Shown: positions 9,784-20,581, counted from the stretch's first letter. The stretch is 64,000 bases of DNA from Tritrichomonas musculus (GCA_039105265.1 JAPFFF010000013.1:1550001-1614000), one strand, 5' to 3'. Made by a program: numbers and translations. Notes: generated from the letters alone by a model not told the origin.

Positions 9784-10770
9784 TTAATTAATTTCTTGAT
9801 AATTATTTTGTGCCTTGACTTTTTTAATTACAAATATAACCACAAAAATGAAAAATGCAACAATTGCCATAACCGAAAAAGCAATTGCGACTTTGGTTCC
9901 AATTGATGATTTATTTTGAGATGATTTAGATATATCGTACAACGAAACATTTATAAGTTCCTGGTGTTTAAGTTCAGAAACAACGATGTTTTCTGACAAT
10001 CCGATGGAAATCAATTCATTTTGAGAAATTTTACCAGGATAATTAATTTTTTCAAATTTGGTGTCTTTAAAAGCGTTTTCACTGATTTCTATTGAAGATG
10101 TTTTGATTGTTAAAGTTCCATCTAATTTTTCACATTTTTCAAATGCAGATTTTCCAATGAAAGTTACAGATTCAGGAATCGTTAGATCACCATTTAAATC
10201 ATAACATCCTGAAAAGGCTTTATCGCCTATTGTTTTTGTAATTGAACTGATTTTTAATTGGCCTTTCATATTTAAGCAATTACAAAAAGCTCCACTACCA
10301 ATTTCAGCCGCTTTTATTTCAGATATTGTTTGTAAACCTGTGCAATCCTTGAAAGCATCAGCGCCTATTTTTTGGGCATTCCCAATGAAATTAATAGAAC
10401 GTAAACCAGTGAAACCTTGAAAAGCACGATCACCAATTACAACATTATCTCTTAAAGTCAAGTTCAAAGAAACTCGAATAACATTGTAAAATGCTTCTTC
10501 TTTGATGAATTTGACTGTGCTTGGGATAGATAATTTCATCGAATAATATGATTGTGGGAAATTGAAATTAATTGATGTCAATATGGATCCATCATCAAAA
10601 TTGGGATCAAGATTTAAAGGTTTCGAATTCATCATTCCATAGCTTGAGAAAAAAAAGTATTCTGATAATCCTATTAATTCTAATTCTTTCGTTTCTTCTT
10701 TTTGATTATAGCAAAAATATTCATTACAACGTTGAGTATCTGATAGTGCAAGAGCAATTAATAAAAACAT
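9784..10770 (-). CDS. BspA-like leucine-rich-repeat surface protein
   Basis: A 328-residue type I membrane protein. It has a short hydrophobic start (MFLLIALALSD) that acts as a signal peptide. About eight Treponema-type LRR units span ~50-260, recognised by recurring phrases such as FIKEEAFYNV, IGADAFKDCTGLQTI, IGDKAFSGCYDLNGDLTIPE and IGKSAFEKCEKLDGTL. A Ser/Thr/Asn linker follows, then one membrane segment at ~293-315 (IAFSVMAIVAFFIFVVIFV) and a 13-residue basic cytoplasmic tail. BspA-like proteins are the largest surface family of trichomonads and are linked to adhesion to mucosa and extracellular matrix. This is a small but apparently complete member. Confidence 0.85.
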   Translation of the reverse strand: MFLLIALALSDTQRCNEYFCYNQKEETKELELIGLSEYFFFSSYGMMNSKPLNLDPNFDDGSILTSINFNFPQSYYSMKLSIPSTVKFIKEEAFYNVIRVSLNLTLRDNVVIGDRAFQGFTGLRSINFIGNAQKIGADAFKDCTGLQTISEIKAAEIGSGAFCNCLNMKGQLKISSITKTIGDKAFSGCYDLNGDLTIPESVTFIGKSAFEKCEKLDGTLTIKTSSIEISENAFKDTKFEKINYPGKISQNELISIGLSENIVVSELKHQELINVSLYDISKSSQNKSSIGTKVAIAFSVMAIVAFFIFVVIFVIKKVKAQNNYQEIN

Positions 10771-11336
10771 AATATATTATATTATTCACATCACAAGATT
10801 TCTTTTGTTTTCAAGTCAATTCAAAAATAGAGTTCATTTCATTCAAAAATGAGTTCATATTGAAAAATTCAATTGATTTTTTAAAACAACGGTTTTTAAT
10901 CTTCCATCACTTTTTGATTACATTTTAGGATTTAATGTGGACATCAGGCACAATATTTGATTTTTACCTGTGTTTTTTAATTAGATTAGAAGCTGTAGGT
11001 TTAAAAAGATCATTTCTCGGATTCAATCATTTTAAGAATTGAACTCGAACAAATAATAAGACTGCTTTGATTTATGCTGTATTTAAACTAATTATCTTAA
11101 ATTGAGGTATAATGTTATAAACAGAGACGTTTTTCAAATTTATTAGTTTTTTATAATTTAATCATGTTATAAAACGTGTTTTTCTATTACATATTTTGAA
11201 TTAAATACTAGTCTAAAATATTTTATGCTTGTATATTAAATCATGTCATAGAAATAATAAGAAATTGTTTTTAGTTTAAATGATTTTGAAATAATGGCCG
11301 TTAATAATACCCGTTAAGTCTCTAATATTTACTTTT
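10771..11336. other. AT-rich intergenic DNA between divergent genes
   Basis: Divergent intergenic space between the BspA-like gene and the glycosyltransferase. Only the initiator-like motif at 11337 is recognisable near its right end. Confidence 0.4.
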
Positions 11337-11342
11337 TCATAT
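11337..11342 (+). promoter_or_regulatory. Initiator-like TCATAT upstream of the glycosyltransferase gene
   Basis: TCATAT fits TCAYWW and lies about 26 bases upstream of the ATG at 11368. Confidence 0.4.
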
Positions 11343-11367
11343 CAAATGTCCATAATGTTATAAAATA

Positions 11368-12855
11368 ATGGGAGGAATTTTTTATTTCCTTGTATGGATT
11401 TCAACATTTGCATTATTAATCAATCATTTTATGAAAATCACCAAGCCAATTCCGATTCAACTTATAAACCTAGATAATAGCAGGAGTTGCACAATGATAC
11501 TTATAATTATTTCTCAAAACCAAAGTATATCACAAATTCCTCGTTATAAATTGGAAAGATGCTTAATAACCAACACATTTTTATATACTCATTCTGGTGC
11601 AGGTCGAGACTTAAATAATACTTTTCCTTATGATATTGATAATAGTGTTACTGATTTTAAAATAGTCCGTGTAAACGGGCTTGACAATGGTAATTTATTT
11701 GCTCTAGCTCTTTCTATTTATTATTCATCTGAATATGTTGCTGTAATTGACATTGACAAAGCCAAAAAATTTGAATTAAACGTGAATTCAATGGTTTACG
11801 AATCAATTGACAAATTAAAGTCCGGATATGAAATCGTCTTTTCAAATCCAGTCAATCCGATAGCTTTCATATCACATCAATATGTAATAAGACGTTTTCT
11901 TTTATACACAGATGTGAAATATAGCGAAATTCAATCGATGTCACTTTTGTATGAAATGTTTGCATGTTCAGGAAGACAAAACTACTTTGTTCAGCAAGAA
12001 GAAAAAGTTTCTCTTTCATGTTTGCATGTTCCGCGTGCTTGGAATTGTGATAAAGAAGCCACAATAAATGCTTCGTATGCGGTTCTAATTCCGACATTCA
12101 AACGGAATTATTTAGCAAGGTCGATTTTGAGTTGGGAAAAGCAAAACCTGAAGCCGGCACAAATAATTGTTGTTCAAAATCGAATGCACACTAGATTTGA
12201 TTTCAAATCTTATGAGAATTTGACTAAAATACCAATAAGACACGTTTGGTGTACGAATTGGAATTCGTTCTTTTACCTGACATACTCAGTTATGATGTTT
12301 ATTGAAGAGAAATACTTCATTAAAATAGATGATGATCATTTTCTAGATTCTGAAGAAACAGCGAGAAACATGCATGAATATATAACTCATCATCCTAACA
12401 CAATGGTTGGTTCAAAGAAATGTGGAAATAAAATTGCAAAGAAATTTGATTGTGGATGCACTGGAATTAAAAGAAGTTTTTCAACTGGAAATAAAGCTGA
12501 TTATATTTCTCTCTTGGTAATGATGTATTCATCGTCTGGTAAAATTCTACACAGATTTAGACAGCCAAGTTATCTTTATGCTGAAGATGTTGCAATTGGA
12601 CTCACAAATGCAATTGAATGTAAAGTTTCTAGCGTTTCAATTCCAAATATAAAAACAACAAACGTTGGATCTTCAGACGGTTTGTCACATAAAAACGATA
12701 GAGAATATAAAAATGTACTGAAAAACTTCAAAGATGACGTGTGGAGGGCTGTAAATTGCCAATACATTTTGTATGGATATCATCCAATCACTTGGAAAAA
12801 TTATAAATGTCCAGCCAAAAATAAATTAAATGACGATATTCGATTCCGTCATTAA
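11368..12855 (+). CDS. Type II membrane glycosyltransferase, GT-A fold
   Basis: A 495-residue Golgi/ER-type enzyme. An N-terminal signal anchor lies at ~4-20 (IFYFLVWISTFALLI). A lumenal region of ~200 residues contains a first D-x-D-like site (AVIDIDKAK, ~127-135). The C-terminal half is a GT2-like core: YAVLIPTFKRNYLARSIL (~234-251), then QIIVVQN, then FIKIDDDHFL (~321-330), whose DxD would bind Mn2+ and a nucleotide sugar. A possible acidic catalytic site, YAEDVAIGL, lies near 400. Cysteine pairs in CGNKIAKKFDCGC suggest lumenal folding. The donor and acceptor cannot be told from the sequence. It probably helps build the trichomonad surface glycocalyx (inference). Confidence 0.75.
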   Translation: MGGIFYFLVWISTFALLINHFMKITKPIPIQLINLDNSRSCTMILIIISQNQSISQIPRYKLERCLITNTFLYTHSGAGRDLNNTFPYDIDNSVTDFKIVRVNGLDNGNLFALALSIYYSSEYVAVIDIDKAKKFELNVNSMVYESIDKLKSGYEIVFSNPVNPIAFISHQYVIRRFLLYTDVKYSEIQSMSLLYEMFACSGRQNYFVQQEEKVSLSCLHVPRAWNCDKEATINASYAVLIPTFKRNYLARSILSWEKQNLKPAQIIVVQNRMHTRFDFKSYENLTKIPIRHVWCTNWNSFFYLTYSVMMFIEEKYFIKIDDDHFLDSEETARNMHEYITHHPNTMVGSKKCGNKIAKKFDCGCTGIKRSFSTGNKADYISLLVMMYSSSGKILHRFRQPSYLYAEDVAIGLTNAIECKVSSVSIPNIKTTNVGSSDGLSHKNDREYKNVLKNFKDDVWRAVNCQYILYGYHPITWKNYKCPAKNKLNDDIRFRH

Positions 12856-13385
12856 GAAATTAAAAAGGTTCTGAATGATGATATAATCAAAAAAAAAAAG
12901 TATCTGTTATTTTATAAAATATATATAACATTTTAATTTTATTTTAAATTAATATTTCTGAACCAAAAAGTATTCGAAATGTTGTTCTTATTCCACTTTT
13001 TGAATTCAAACCGTCATCAAGTTTTGGATCTTTATCAATTCAATATTTACGTGTAAAGTTTGCTTTTTAAATAAATAAACTATTCAAAATAATAATAAAA
13101 AAAAAACTTTACACATTATTTTTCTATTGATTTTGAAGTTAATTACTCATGTAAAAATATTGGTGCAACTAAATGGTAATTTCATTAAAAAGACATTTTT
13201 AAATTAAAAATAAAATAAGTAAATTTGTTTTTTCTTTTTTATTGTTAAATTTTAAATTTTATGATTGATTTTTTTGACCAATCATAAAGTTCAAAATATA
13301 AAAAAAAATTCAGAGGAAAATTAATAGTAAGACAAAATCAGCATAAAACTATTGTCATACATTTTTCTTCTGAATAAGAATCATT
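12856..13385. other. AT-rich intergenic DNA between convergent genes
   Basis: Convergent spacer between the glycosyltransferase and the unknown minus-strand gene. A short hairpin (ATGATTG ... CAATCAT, about 13261-13287) is the only structure seen. Confidence 0.4.
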
Positions 13386-14000
13386 TTATTCATCTTTTTT
13401 TTTATTTTCAGTGAAAAAATCATCAACTAAAACTAAGCCTTTTGTATTTTCCAAATACAATTTTGAATCTGTTTTGAGAACAGAGAGATGTTCTTGCTGA
13501 TTGTTTTTGATATTGGAATCGTCAATTAAACCTTTATCATAATCTATTCTTTTTAAGGTTGGGTCTTTTTTAGCAATGTCTTGAATTTTCTTAATTTTTT
13601 GTTCCCACCGATATTCAAGAATGTCTATATCATGCAATTTGTGAACAAATTCAAATTGATTAAAATTATGGCAAACATAGAGCATTATATCTGGATAATA
13701 ATAAGCTATATAAGTTAAAATGATGTTTTTGTTGTGGTATCCAACACGTCTGAGTTGCCTTGGAATGAATTTATCTGGTTCAGTTGCATTAATTAGATAA
13801 CTTAATAATAAAAAAAGATCTTCTTTCTTGAAATGAATTTTCAGTAAATTTTTTTGATTTTCAAATGATGAATGCTTTTTAAGATCTCCACAAAAATCTT
13901 CAACTTTGTTGAGGCCAATTTTTCTTATCAAGTCAAAGAAAGGCTCCATCATTGTCAGTGCAAGTTTTTCATCTTTTGAAGTCGAAAGAATCTTTTGCAT
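13386..14000 (-). CDS. Hypothetical protein, helical (204 residues)
   Basis: I do not recognise a family. The protein starts MQKILSTSKDEKLALTM and is mainly helical with aromatic-rich segments (DLFLLLSYLINATEPDKF, IILTYIAYYYPDIMLYVCH). Its second half is charged and ends in a K/N-rich tail. The frame is open for 23 more codons upstream, but that extension contains a poly-F stretch from an A12 tract. A TCATTT initiator-like motif at 14020-14025 lies 20 bases before the chosen ATG at 14000, so I prefer the shorter start. The style resembles the C-terminal parts of other trichomonad multigene proteins. No membrane segment or signal is confident. Confidence 0.5.
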   Translation of the reverse strand: MQKILSTSKDEKLALTMMEPFFDLIRKIGLNKVEDFCGDLKKHSSFENQKNLLKIHFKKEDLFLLLSYLINATEPDKFIPRQLRRVGYHNKNIILTYIAYYYPDIMLYVCHNFNQFEFVHKLHDIDILEYRWEQKIKKIQDIAKKDPTLKRIDYDKGLIDDSNIKNNQQEHLSVLKTDSKLYLENTKGLVLVDDFFTENKKKDE

Positions 14001-14019
14001 GTCTTTATAATAATGGCAC

Positions 14020-14025
14020 AAATGA
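14020..14025 (-). promoter_or_regulatory. Initiator-like TCATTT that decides the start at 14000
   Basis: TCATTT on the minus strand matches TCAYWW. Trichomonad 5' untranslated regions are very short, so transcription from here would exclude the upstream ATG at 14069. Confidence 0.5.
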
Positions 14026-14254
14026 TTTCTAGCCAAATGAAAAAAAAAAAAATTGTAAATTTGTGCCAATTACAATTAAAACGTGTCTTTTCCCAGATGA
14101 TTTCATCTTTTATCTTATTATGTACTTTAAAGAAATATTGATGCAGACCAAAATTATAATGTTAAAATCAAAAGCAATTTTTCTCATAATTTTTGTCTAC
14201 TTTTTAATTTACTTAGCATTTATTAGTTTGGCCATTTATCTTTTCAAATCTTAA

Positions 14255-14667
14255 TTTTAGAAAATGCTCTGCATTTAAAGAAGGATTTGACCTATATAGT
14301 TTTCCAACATGTTAGTAGGATACAGTAATGCTCATTCAAGAATATTATTCAACAGAAAAAATCAATTTTTTATTATTATTCAGATACATCAATTTAAAAA
14401 ATTGAAACCAATCAAAACTTAGTTCGCTTTTGTATGGCTTACATCATATAATAATTTTATAGTTTATGAAAAAACTTTTATTTGGGTATTTCAAATATCT
14501 TGGCACAAAATTATAAACTTTATGACTATGAATAGTTAAAAGTCGTTCATTCAAATACAATATGAGGGGAAAACAAATTGCACCTGTCAATAATAACTTT
14601 TTCAAATTGAAACATGTCATTTTTAAAAAAAAATTTTTGAATCAATGAAATTATTATTATAAATTTA
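14255..14667. other. AT-rich intergenic DNA
   Basis: No feature is supported between the unknown gene and the left target-site copy of the 1.5 kb element. Confidence 0.4.
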
Positions 14668-16178
14668 AGAGTAAAATAGGTGGGCCACCAATGAATTTTT
14701 ATAACTTTTGCACCATTGGATAGATTACATATAATAATAAAATAAAATATTAATTATAGTTCATAAATATTAAAGATAAAGTTTTTATGATAAATTTAAA
14801 TTTTCATATTTTTTTTGTAAACTATTCAAATAGTATAGATAAAATCTTTCAAAAATATTTGAAATAATTTTCTCAAAATTAAAAGAATTTAAAAAGATCA
14901 TTCAATTTATATAAGAAAATTTCATTTATTAAGAATAAAAATATCTATTTTAATTTTGAATTAATTGTTTAATTTAATTTTGTTTAAAGTTATATCTTGT
15001 TGATTATAATCAAAGACAAAATATAAAAAGAAATAAATGATTTTTTCTATACAAAAAATTTTGAATATAACAAATGAAGCATGCTATAAATAAATGATTC
15101 GTTTTGAAAAAGTTAGAAATAATCAATTATTTGATTATAATGATTTTGAAAATTTATTAGTATATGATTTATTATAAATATTTTAAAATATTATTTACTA
15201 TTATATTTATGTTTATAATATTATAATAAAAATATATTATGTTTATTTCTATTTAAATCGCTATATTTATAATTTTTATTAAAACTTAGTTTTTTTTTGA
15301 AATTTTAAAAATTCAAATAAATATAAAATATTTTTAATTTTGATTATCTTTGCTTTTTAAATTTAAAATGAAATATCTCATTTATATATATTTATAATAT
15401 ATTATTTTATAATGTAATTATAATATTAATATAGATTAATTTAATTTTAAATTAAGATATTGCATTTTCTAAAAATCTCAAAATTTCAATAAGGGAAAAA
15501 TATAAAAAATATTTGAAAGCTATTTTTATAAATTGAGAGAAAATTGAATAAAAAAAAGCTGATTTTAATTTTTTATGATTTTTTAATAAAGGTCCAATAT
15601 TCTAGGACATATATCTAATTTTAATTTAGCTTTATTTATACCAAATTTATTGTTTGACCGTTTATAATTTCTTACCAAGTGGCTCCAAAATTGAATCATT
15701 CCGTTAACTAATTCAACTTTTTGAATTTGTTTTCCCAACTAACCTTTATCTTTGAAGTTATGTTATAACTAACTATATCAATAAAAAGCCTGGGCGATGA
15801 AGAAACTAAATATCAAAAAAGAAAACATTCAATTTTTTTATATACTTCTGAAAATTAAAAATACCTTTTATTTTAACTTTTTAGAGAAATCTATTTATTA
15901 TTTTATATTGTTTCCAGATCATTCTTGATGTATGACATAGATAATATCATATAATAATAGAAATATGTATTTTAATTCATTTGAACTTGTGATATTGCAT
16001 ATCATGTATTAAAAAAAAAGTTGATGAATATTAGTTCAAAACTTAATTTAACAACTGCATCCTATCATATATGTGTTATATAAATATATATTATGAAATT
16101 GCTGAATAATTCTTAAAATTAGAAGAAAAAAAGAATTTTTTTAAAGTCAAAAAAAAAGTGGCCCACCTATAGAGTAAA
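14668..16178. mobile_element. 1.5 kb non-autonomous DNA transposon with 13 bp TIRs and 8 bp target duplication
   Basis: ATAGGTGGGCCAC at 14676-14688 is exactly inverted at 16158-16170. Directly outside, AGAGTAAA stands on both sides (14668-14675 and 16171-16178), a perfect 8 bp target-site duplication. The 1495 bp body is extremely A+T-rich and has no open frame worth calling, so the element depends on a transposase elsewhere. An 8 bp duplication with short TIRs fits hAT-like transposons. MULE-type elements duplicate 8-11 bp and are an alternative. The intact ends and duplication point to fairly recent insertion. Confidence 0.8.
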
Positions 16179-16662
16179 CTAAGTTTTTTAATTCAATTTA
16201 AAATGATGATATCTTATTAAATAAACATTTATATATTTTATTTTTGATTTATTAGATATATATTTTATTATATATATTATATTTATAATAAAATTAATTT
16301 TGTAATATTTTTTTAATTGAGATATATGCTTTTTCCATCAAGTTTACTAAATATTATTATATTAATTTCTATAACGAATGCATTATTTATTATTAATAAT
16401 AAAATCAAAAAAATAACAGTATTTTATGTCATAAATGCATTTTGATTTCCACTTTTTCAGAAGGGCCCCAGAAAAAAAATTGGTTTCCTCTTAAATTTAT
16501 TATTATTTATTTTACTCATTTTTATGCATATCTAAGTAATTTGGAGGAGAAAAGGCACATATAGTTCACAATCTATACAATGTAAACTTTTTGAATGATT
16601 TATAAAAATTTTTATCTGATTTGATAAGTAAAACAAGACACAAATTAAATACAAAATTACAA
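16179..16662. other. AT-rich DNA upstream of the pseudokinase gene
   Basis: Nothing is recognisable except a GGGCCCC patch near 16,464. No TCAYWW motif lies close to the ATG at 16663. Confidence 0.4.
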
Positions 16663-19587
16663 ATGATAAACCAAATTCACCAACCTGACCTTAGGCCAAT
16701 AACTCAAAATGGTGAATTAGGACCTAAAGAAACAGGAAATTCCGCAATTTCCACTGAACCTCAAAATGAAAATCAAGATCAAAGCAATCAATTGAATAAT
16801 GATAAAAATTTTCACTCAAAACTATCCGCTTTAAAACCCGATGATATTTTTTTCTCTCTTTTTAATTTTTCGCAAAACCCACAAAAATTTAATAGTTCAG
16901 AAATTATTGAAAACATTAAAATAATCTACCAAAATTACGAACCATATATAGGTTGTTTACCTATAGAACAATTTTACGATAAAATTTCATCTATATATCA
17001 ATTAAACAGCCAAAATGGTGATTTATCAATAGAAGATCAAATTAAACAAAAAATCGACAAAATTCAAACGGAAGGACCTTCTTTTTATTTGAATTATCTA
17101 GGTCAAGAAGTTGTCAGATCAATTTTAGATCATGAATCGTTGATTTCGAAATATTTCGAAAAAAATATTATTAATGATTATATATTTGATAGTGAATTCA
17201 AATATAAAGGTGAATATTTAGAAGTTCAAAGTAACTTTGAAACCATGGACACCATTTTTTCCTCCAAACTTCACCTAGATAAAAATTTAAACATATTTTT
17301 AGAGAAAAAATACAAAAACGATTGCAGAGGTGAACTGAAATCCAAAGAGCTCAGAATTTTTGAGTCGAACTATTCAAAATTCATTGTACATGAAGCTGAC
17401 TACGACAAGCAAAACAATGTTATGGTTCCATATTATCCTCTTGGTAGTCTTGGCAACATATTCTTTGAAAAAACGGTTAATTTGACCTTAGTTGACAAAA
17501 TTGTGATAATTTTAGAGATTGCCCGTGCGTTAAGAGACCTTCATTTGAACGATGAATTCCATGGAAATCTTTCTAGCCAGTCCGTTTACTTGGACTCGAA
17601 TAAGGACGCGTACTTGTTCATTTTTGACTATGATGAAGAGTCAGAAAAAGATGGTACCAGGACGAGTGGGCCCTTTTATTATCGTCCCCCTGAAAGATAT
17701 AGCAGCGATGAACAAAACCAATTGAATCGTGATAATGTCGATTTTGAATTATACGACGTTTATTCATTCGGAGTTTTGATGCACGAAATCGCAACCGATA
17801 CGTCGCCCGGACTGAGGATGGAAAACAAGCCCCGTAAAGAGAGAAATGATATTATCAATGGAAAATATTTCGAGTTTTTAATGAAAGGAAAAAATAATGA
17901 AATTTTTGGCAATGATTCAATATTGAATGAATTGAAAAATGTTATCGAAAAGTGTATCGAAAATGACCCGAAAAACCGTTATAAATCAATGAATGAGCTG
18001 ATCAATTCAATTGAGAATTTGTCTTTTTATAAAAATAATAAGGATGAAATTGAATATCGATTGGAGCATGCAAATGATCCGACCAAATATAGATGCAAAA
18101 TTTCTGATGTTGTCAAAAGTTACTATCTTGGCCAATCATATGCAAAACGCGTTATTTCACTGATTCTTACAAAGTATGATTCAGAATTCAAAGAAGAAGA
18201 TTTTCAATTGGATAACGGTTTGATCGATTCAATTTTCAGAACCTTAGAAATTAAATATGATATTGAGGACTTGTCTTACTTTTTCAAAGACATTTTTGAC
18301 TACATTATTCAAAATTATGAAAGAAGAATTGAGAATAGTTCTTTGGTTCAAAATTCAGATGACTTTTTGTATTCTCTATCGTTGGAGGCAAATAGCGATA
18401 AAAACTCGTTATCGCCTCTTTCTTCACTTCATGATTTTAATGAAAATCATGGAACTATAAGTTTTGAGCAATCTTTAAATTGGGCTTATTTCATTGCAAA
18501 AGAATTGAGTGTAATACATTCAAATAATCTTTACCACGGCCAATTATCAACAGAAACTATTGGAATTTATTTTAATAAGAAAACAAAAAGTTTTGTGCCT
18601 GCAGTTATCCCTTACTATTCTTATTACAAGTTAAAAAAAAGTAATGGTATCTATAATAACTATGTTTATTCATCCAAGAACTGTGAAAAAATGCAAAAAA
18701 AAGATATAAAACAATATCTTAATATTATTCAATCATTTGAAGGATTGTCTGAAACAATCCTCAAAAAGATTGAGGATGCAAATTCAATGAATGCCGTCAT
18801 TTACTATTTATACAATTATATCATTAAATTCGAAGATTTCAAAAGAGATTTTATTCAAAATCAGAAATCTTATCAATATGAATTTTTTCATATCACATAT
18901 CAAGATTTAATAGAAATTTTTAAAATATTAAAAGATCAAGAAATAAGTGAAAATGTCCTTAACAAAATATTAATTCTTCAAAATGAAATACAAAGATTTC
19001 TAAGTAACACTCTTTCTAATTTGAATGCAACCCTCAAAGAAAATATTATTGGACCAAGATTAACAATCACTGAGACACCAACAATTGATCTATTAAAAGA
19101 ACGATTTGGAGATATTAAAAGTAATTGTATGTCTTTGTATAGAATTATTTCCAGCCAAATTCAAGTTAATAAATACGAATCAGATATCATAATTGAGAAA
19201 GGTGAAAAATTGACCATTAGAAAGATTAAGCAAGAGCGACCAAATATACAAAGAAATTATGAAGCTCCACATTTTAACTTTAGAACAATTCCTAAAGAAA
19301 AGGATACTTTAAAAAGAAACTGGTATTTCAAATGGGTTATAAGAAGACTAGATATTTCTGAATTATATTTCAGGACTTTCGAGTTCTTCTTGAAACGATA
19401 TCTATTGAATTTAAATCCGCGTTTATGTTTTAAAATTATCATTAGAATTATTAATAAGACATATTCAAAATACCAAGATGTAGCAATTAAGACTGAAGAC
19501 ATTATATATGTTGCAAATTGTCTTGGATATAACAATATTGTTATTGAAGACGGAAATGTTGCTATAATTGTTCCACGTCTTATTTAA
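16663..19587 (+). CDS. Tandem pseudokinase protein
   Basis: A 974-residue protein; the in-frame TTG codon at 16621 is not a plausible start, so I use the first ATG. Residues ~190-460 form a protein-kinase fold without catalysis. The catalytic loop reads F-H-G-N-L-S-S-Q-S-V (300-309), so HRD is HGN. DFG is replaced by DYD (~322). APE is PPE (~342), followed by the conserved YDVYSFGVLMHE. A second kinase-like C-lobe follows at ~600-700 with YHGQLSTETIGIYF in place of the catalytic loop and no DFG. The helical C-terminus ends in basic and aromatic stretches. Trichomonads have very large kinomes with many pseudokinases. Two in one chain suggest a scaffold or allosteric regulator (inference). Partners are unknown. 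Confidence 0.75.
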   Translation: MINQIHQPDLRPITQNGELGPKETGNSAISTEPQNENQDQSNQLNNDKNFHSKLSALKPDDIFFSLFNFSQNPQKFNSSEIIENIKIIYQNYEPYIGCLPIEQFYDKISSIYQLNSQNGDLSIEDQIKQKIDKIQTEGPSFYLNYLGQEVVRSILDHESLISKYFEKNIINDYIFDSEFKYKGEYLEVQSNFETMDTIFSSKLHLDKNLNIFLEKKYKNDCRGELKSKELRIFESNYSKFIVHEADYDKQNNVMVPYYPLGSLGNIFFEKTVNLTLVDKIVIILEIARALRDLHLNDEFHGNLSSQSVYLDSNKDAYLFIFDYDEESEKDGTRTSGPFYYRPPERYSSDEQNQLNRDNVDFELYDVYSFGVLMHEIATDTSPGLRMENKPRKERNDIINGKYFEFLMKGKNNEIFGNDSILNELKNVIEKCIENDPKNRYKSMNELINSIENLSFYKNNKDEIEYRLEHANDPTKYRCKISDVVKSYYLGQSYAKRVISLILTKYDSEFKEEDFQLDNGLIDSIFRTLEIKYDIEDLSYFFKDIFDYIIQNYERRIENSSLVQNSDDFLYSLSLEANSDKNSLSPLSSLHDFNENHGTISFEQSLNWAYFIAKELSVIHSNNLYHGQLSTETIGIYFNKKTKSFVPAVIPYYSYYKLKKSNGIYNNYVYSSKNCEKMQKKDIKQYLNIIQSFEGLSETILKKIEDANSMNAVIYYLYNYIIKFEDFKRDFIQNQKSYQYEFFHITYQDLIEIFKILKDQEISENVLNKILILQNEIQRFLSNTLSNLNATLKENIIGPRLTITETPTIDLLKERFGDIKSNCMSLYRIISSQIQVNKYESDIIIEKGEKLTIRKIKQERPNIQRNYEAPHFNFRTIPKEKDTLKRNWYFKWVIRRLDISELYFRTFEFFLKRYLLNLNPRLCFKIIIRIINKTYSKYQDVAIKTEDIIYVANCLGYNNIVIEDGNVAIIVPRLI

Positions 19588-19872
19588 ATAAAAATGTGTT
19601 TGTTTGTATATTTGCTAATATTTTTAAATTAATTAAATAAATATAAATTTGTAAATGAGGAATATTAAATATTTACGTTTGCTTTTTGAAAAAGTTATTA
19701 TATCTCAGAAAATGGAAAAAAAAATTCAATGCATTGAAATAATAAAATTATTCCAAGAATGGTGTTCGCATATTATTATAGCTTTAATAATTAAATTATT
19801 ATTTTTCAATTTTATTCAAAAAAATTTCCATTTTCAATTATTAACTTTTTCAATTGTTAGAGGAAGCTTATT

Positions 19873-19883
19873 TCATTTCATTT
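19873..19883 (+). promoter_or_regulatory. Double initiator-like TCATTTCATTT just upstream of ATG 19886
   Basis: Two overlapping copies of TCATTT (19873-19878, 19878-19883) lie 2-13 bases before ATG 19886. They fit TCAYWW and argue that translation starts there and not at 19655. Confidence 0.6.
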
Positions 19884-19885
19884 AT

Positions 19886-20581
19886 ATGAAATCATCTAGA
19901 AAAAAGCATAAAGGCACAAAAATTAGATTCTTTGATGGAGAATTGGAAGAATCAAACCATTCTTTCGAGCAAAAATACATCCAGAAACAACTGGAACCAA
20001 ATATTTGGTATTTAAATAAAAAAGGAATCTCAGCAGATAATTATCAAAATTTTGTTGGACAATTAAAATCACATGGTGTTAAAGCACCAGAACAATCAAC
20101 CTTGATTGCAACTTTCATACAATTTATGAGTGATCAAGATGGTGGGCACAAATACGATTTTTTGAGCATACGAGGATGTAATAAATCAAATAATTATGTT
20201 AGAAATGTCGTATTTAATAGGATTTCTCTAGAATTTCCAGACGAATTTCTTAGGATTTTAAAAGAATTCTTAGATCAACAGCAAAATGTAAAAGAGAAAC
20301 AAAATCTTATTGATAAATTTATTGATTATTCTAAAATTCTTCTACTTATTAGTGAAAATTACTTAAAAAATCAAAAAAACGATTTAGAATTATCAAATCC
20401 TGAGTTAACAGAAAATGATAGGCCAATTAATGTAGAAGTTACATCCAGTACTAATAATAATATAAATAATGCTTCTTTACCTGATTCATTTTTAATCAAA
20501 GAAAAGCATTTTACAAAAGACATTGATTCAAACGAGTATGATTTATCGTTTGACTATGATGATGAATTATTTTTATTATGA
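19886..20581 (+). CDS. Hypothetical basic protein (231 residues)
   Basis: I do not recognise a family. It starts MKSSRKKHKGTKIRFFDGEL, a strongly basic N-terminus that could bind nucleic acid. A ~100-residue helical domain follows (QNFVGQLKSHGVKAPEQSTL, FIQFMSDQDGGHKYDFLSIR, then NNYVRNVVFNRISLEFPDEF). The C-terminus is acidic and ends DYDDELFLL. The frame is open upstream to 19655, but those 77 codons are hydrophobic A/T-driven sequence and come before the double initiator motif, so I exclude them. A basic start with an acidic tail would suit a nuclear factor; this is only an inference. Confidence 0.55.
   Translation: MKSSRKKHKGTKIRFFDGELEESNHSFEQKYIQKQLEPNIWYLNKKGISADNYQNFVGQLKSHGVKAPEQSTLIATFIQFMSDQDGGHKYDFLSIRGCNKSNNYVRNVVFNRISLEFPDEFLRILKEFLDQQQNVKEKQNLIDKFIDYSKILLLISENYLKNQKNDLELSNPELTENDRPINVEVTSSTNNNINNASLPDSFLIKEKHFTKDIDSNEYDLSFDYDDELFLL

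Noticed and set aside
14063-14254. 63-codon plus-strand frame with a hydrophobic C-terminus
   Set aside because: Overlaps the extended 5' end of the opposite gene, consists of I/L/F/Y-rich sequence expected from A/T DNA, and has no support as a membrane protein gene.
19655-19885. 77-codon N-terminal extension with a membrane-like stretch on the 231-residue protein
   Set aside because: Two initiator-like TCATTT motifs lie after it and directly before ATG 19886; the extension is A/T-driven.
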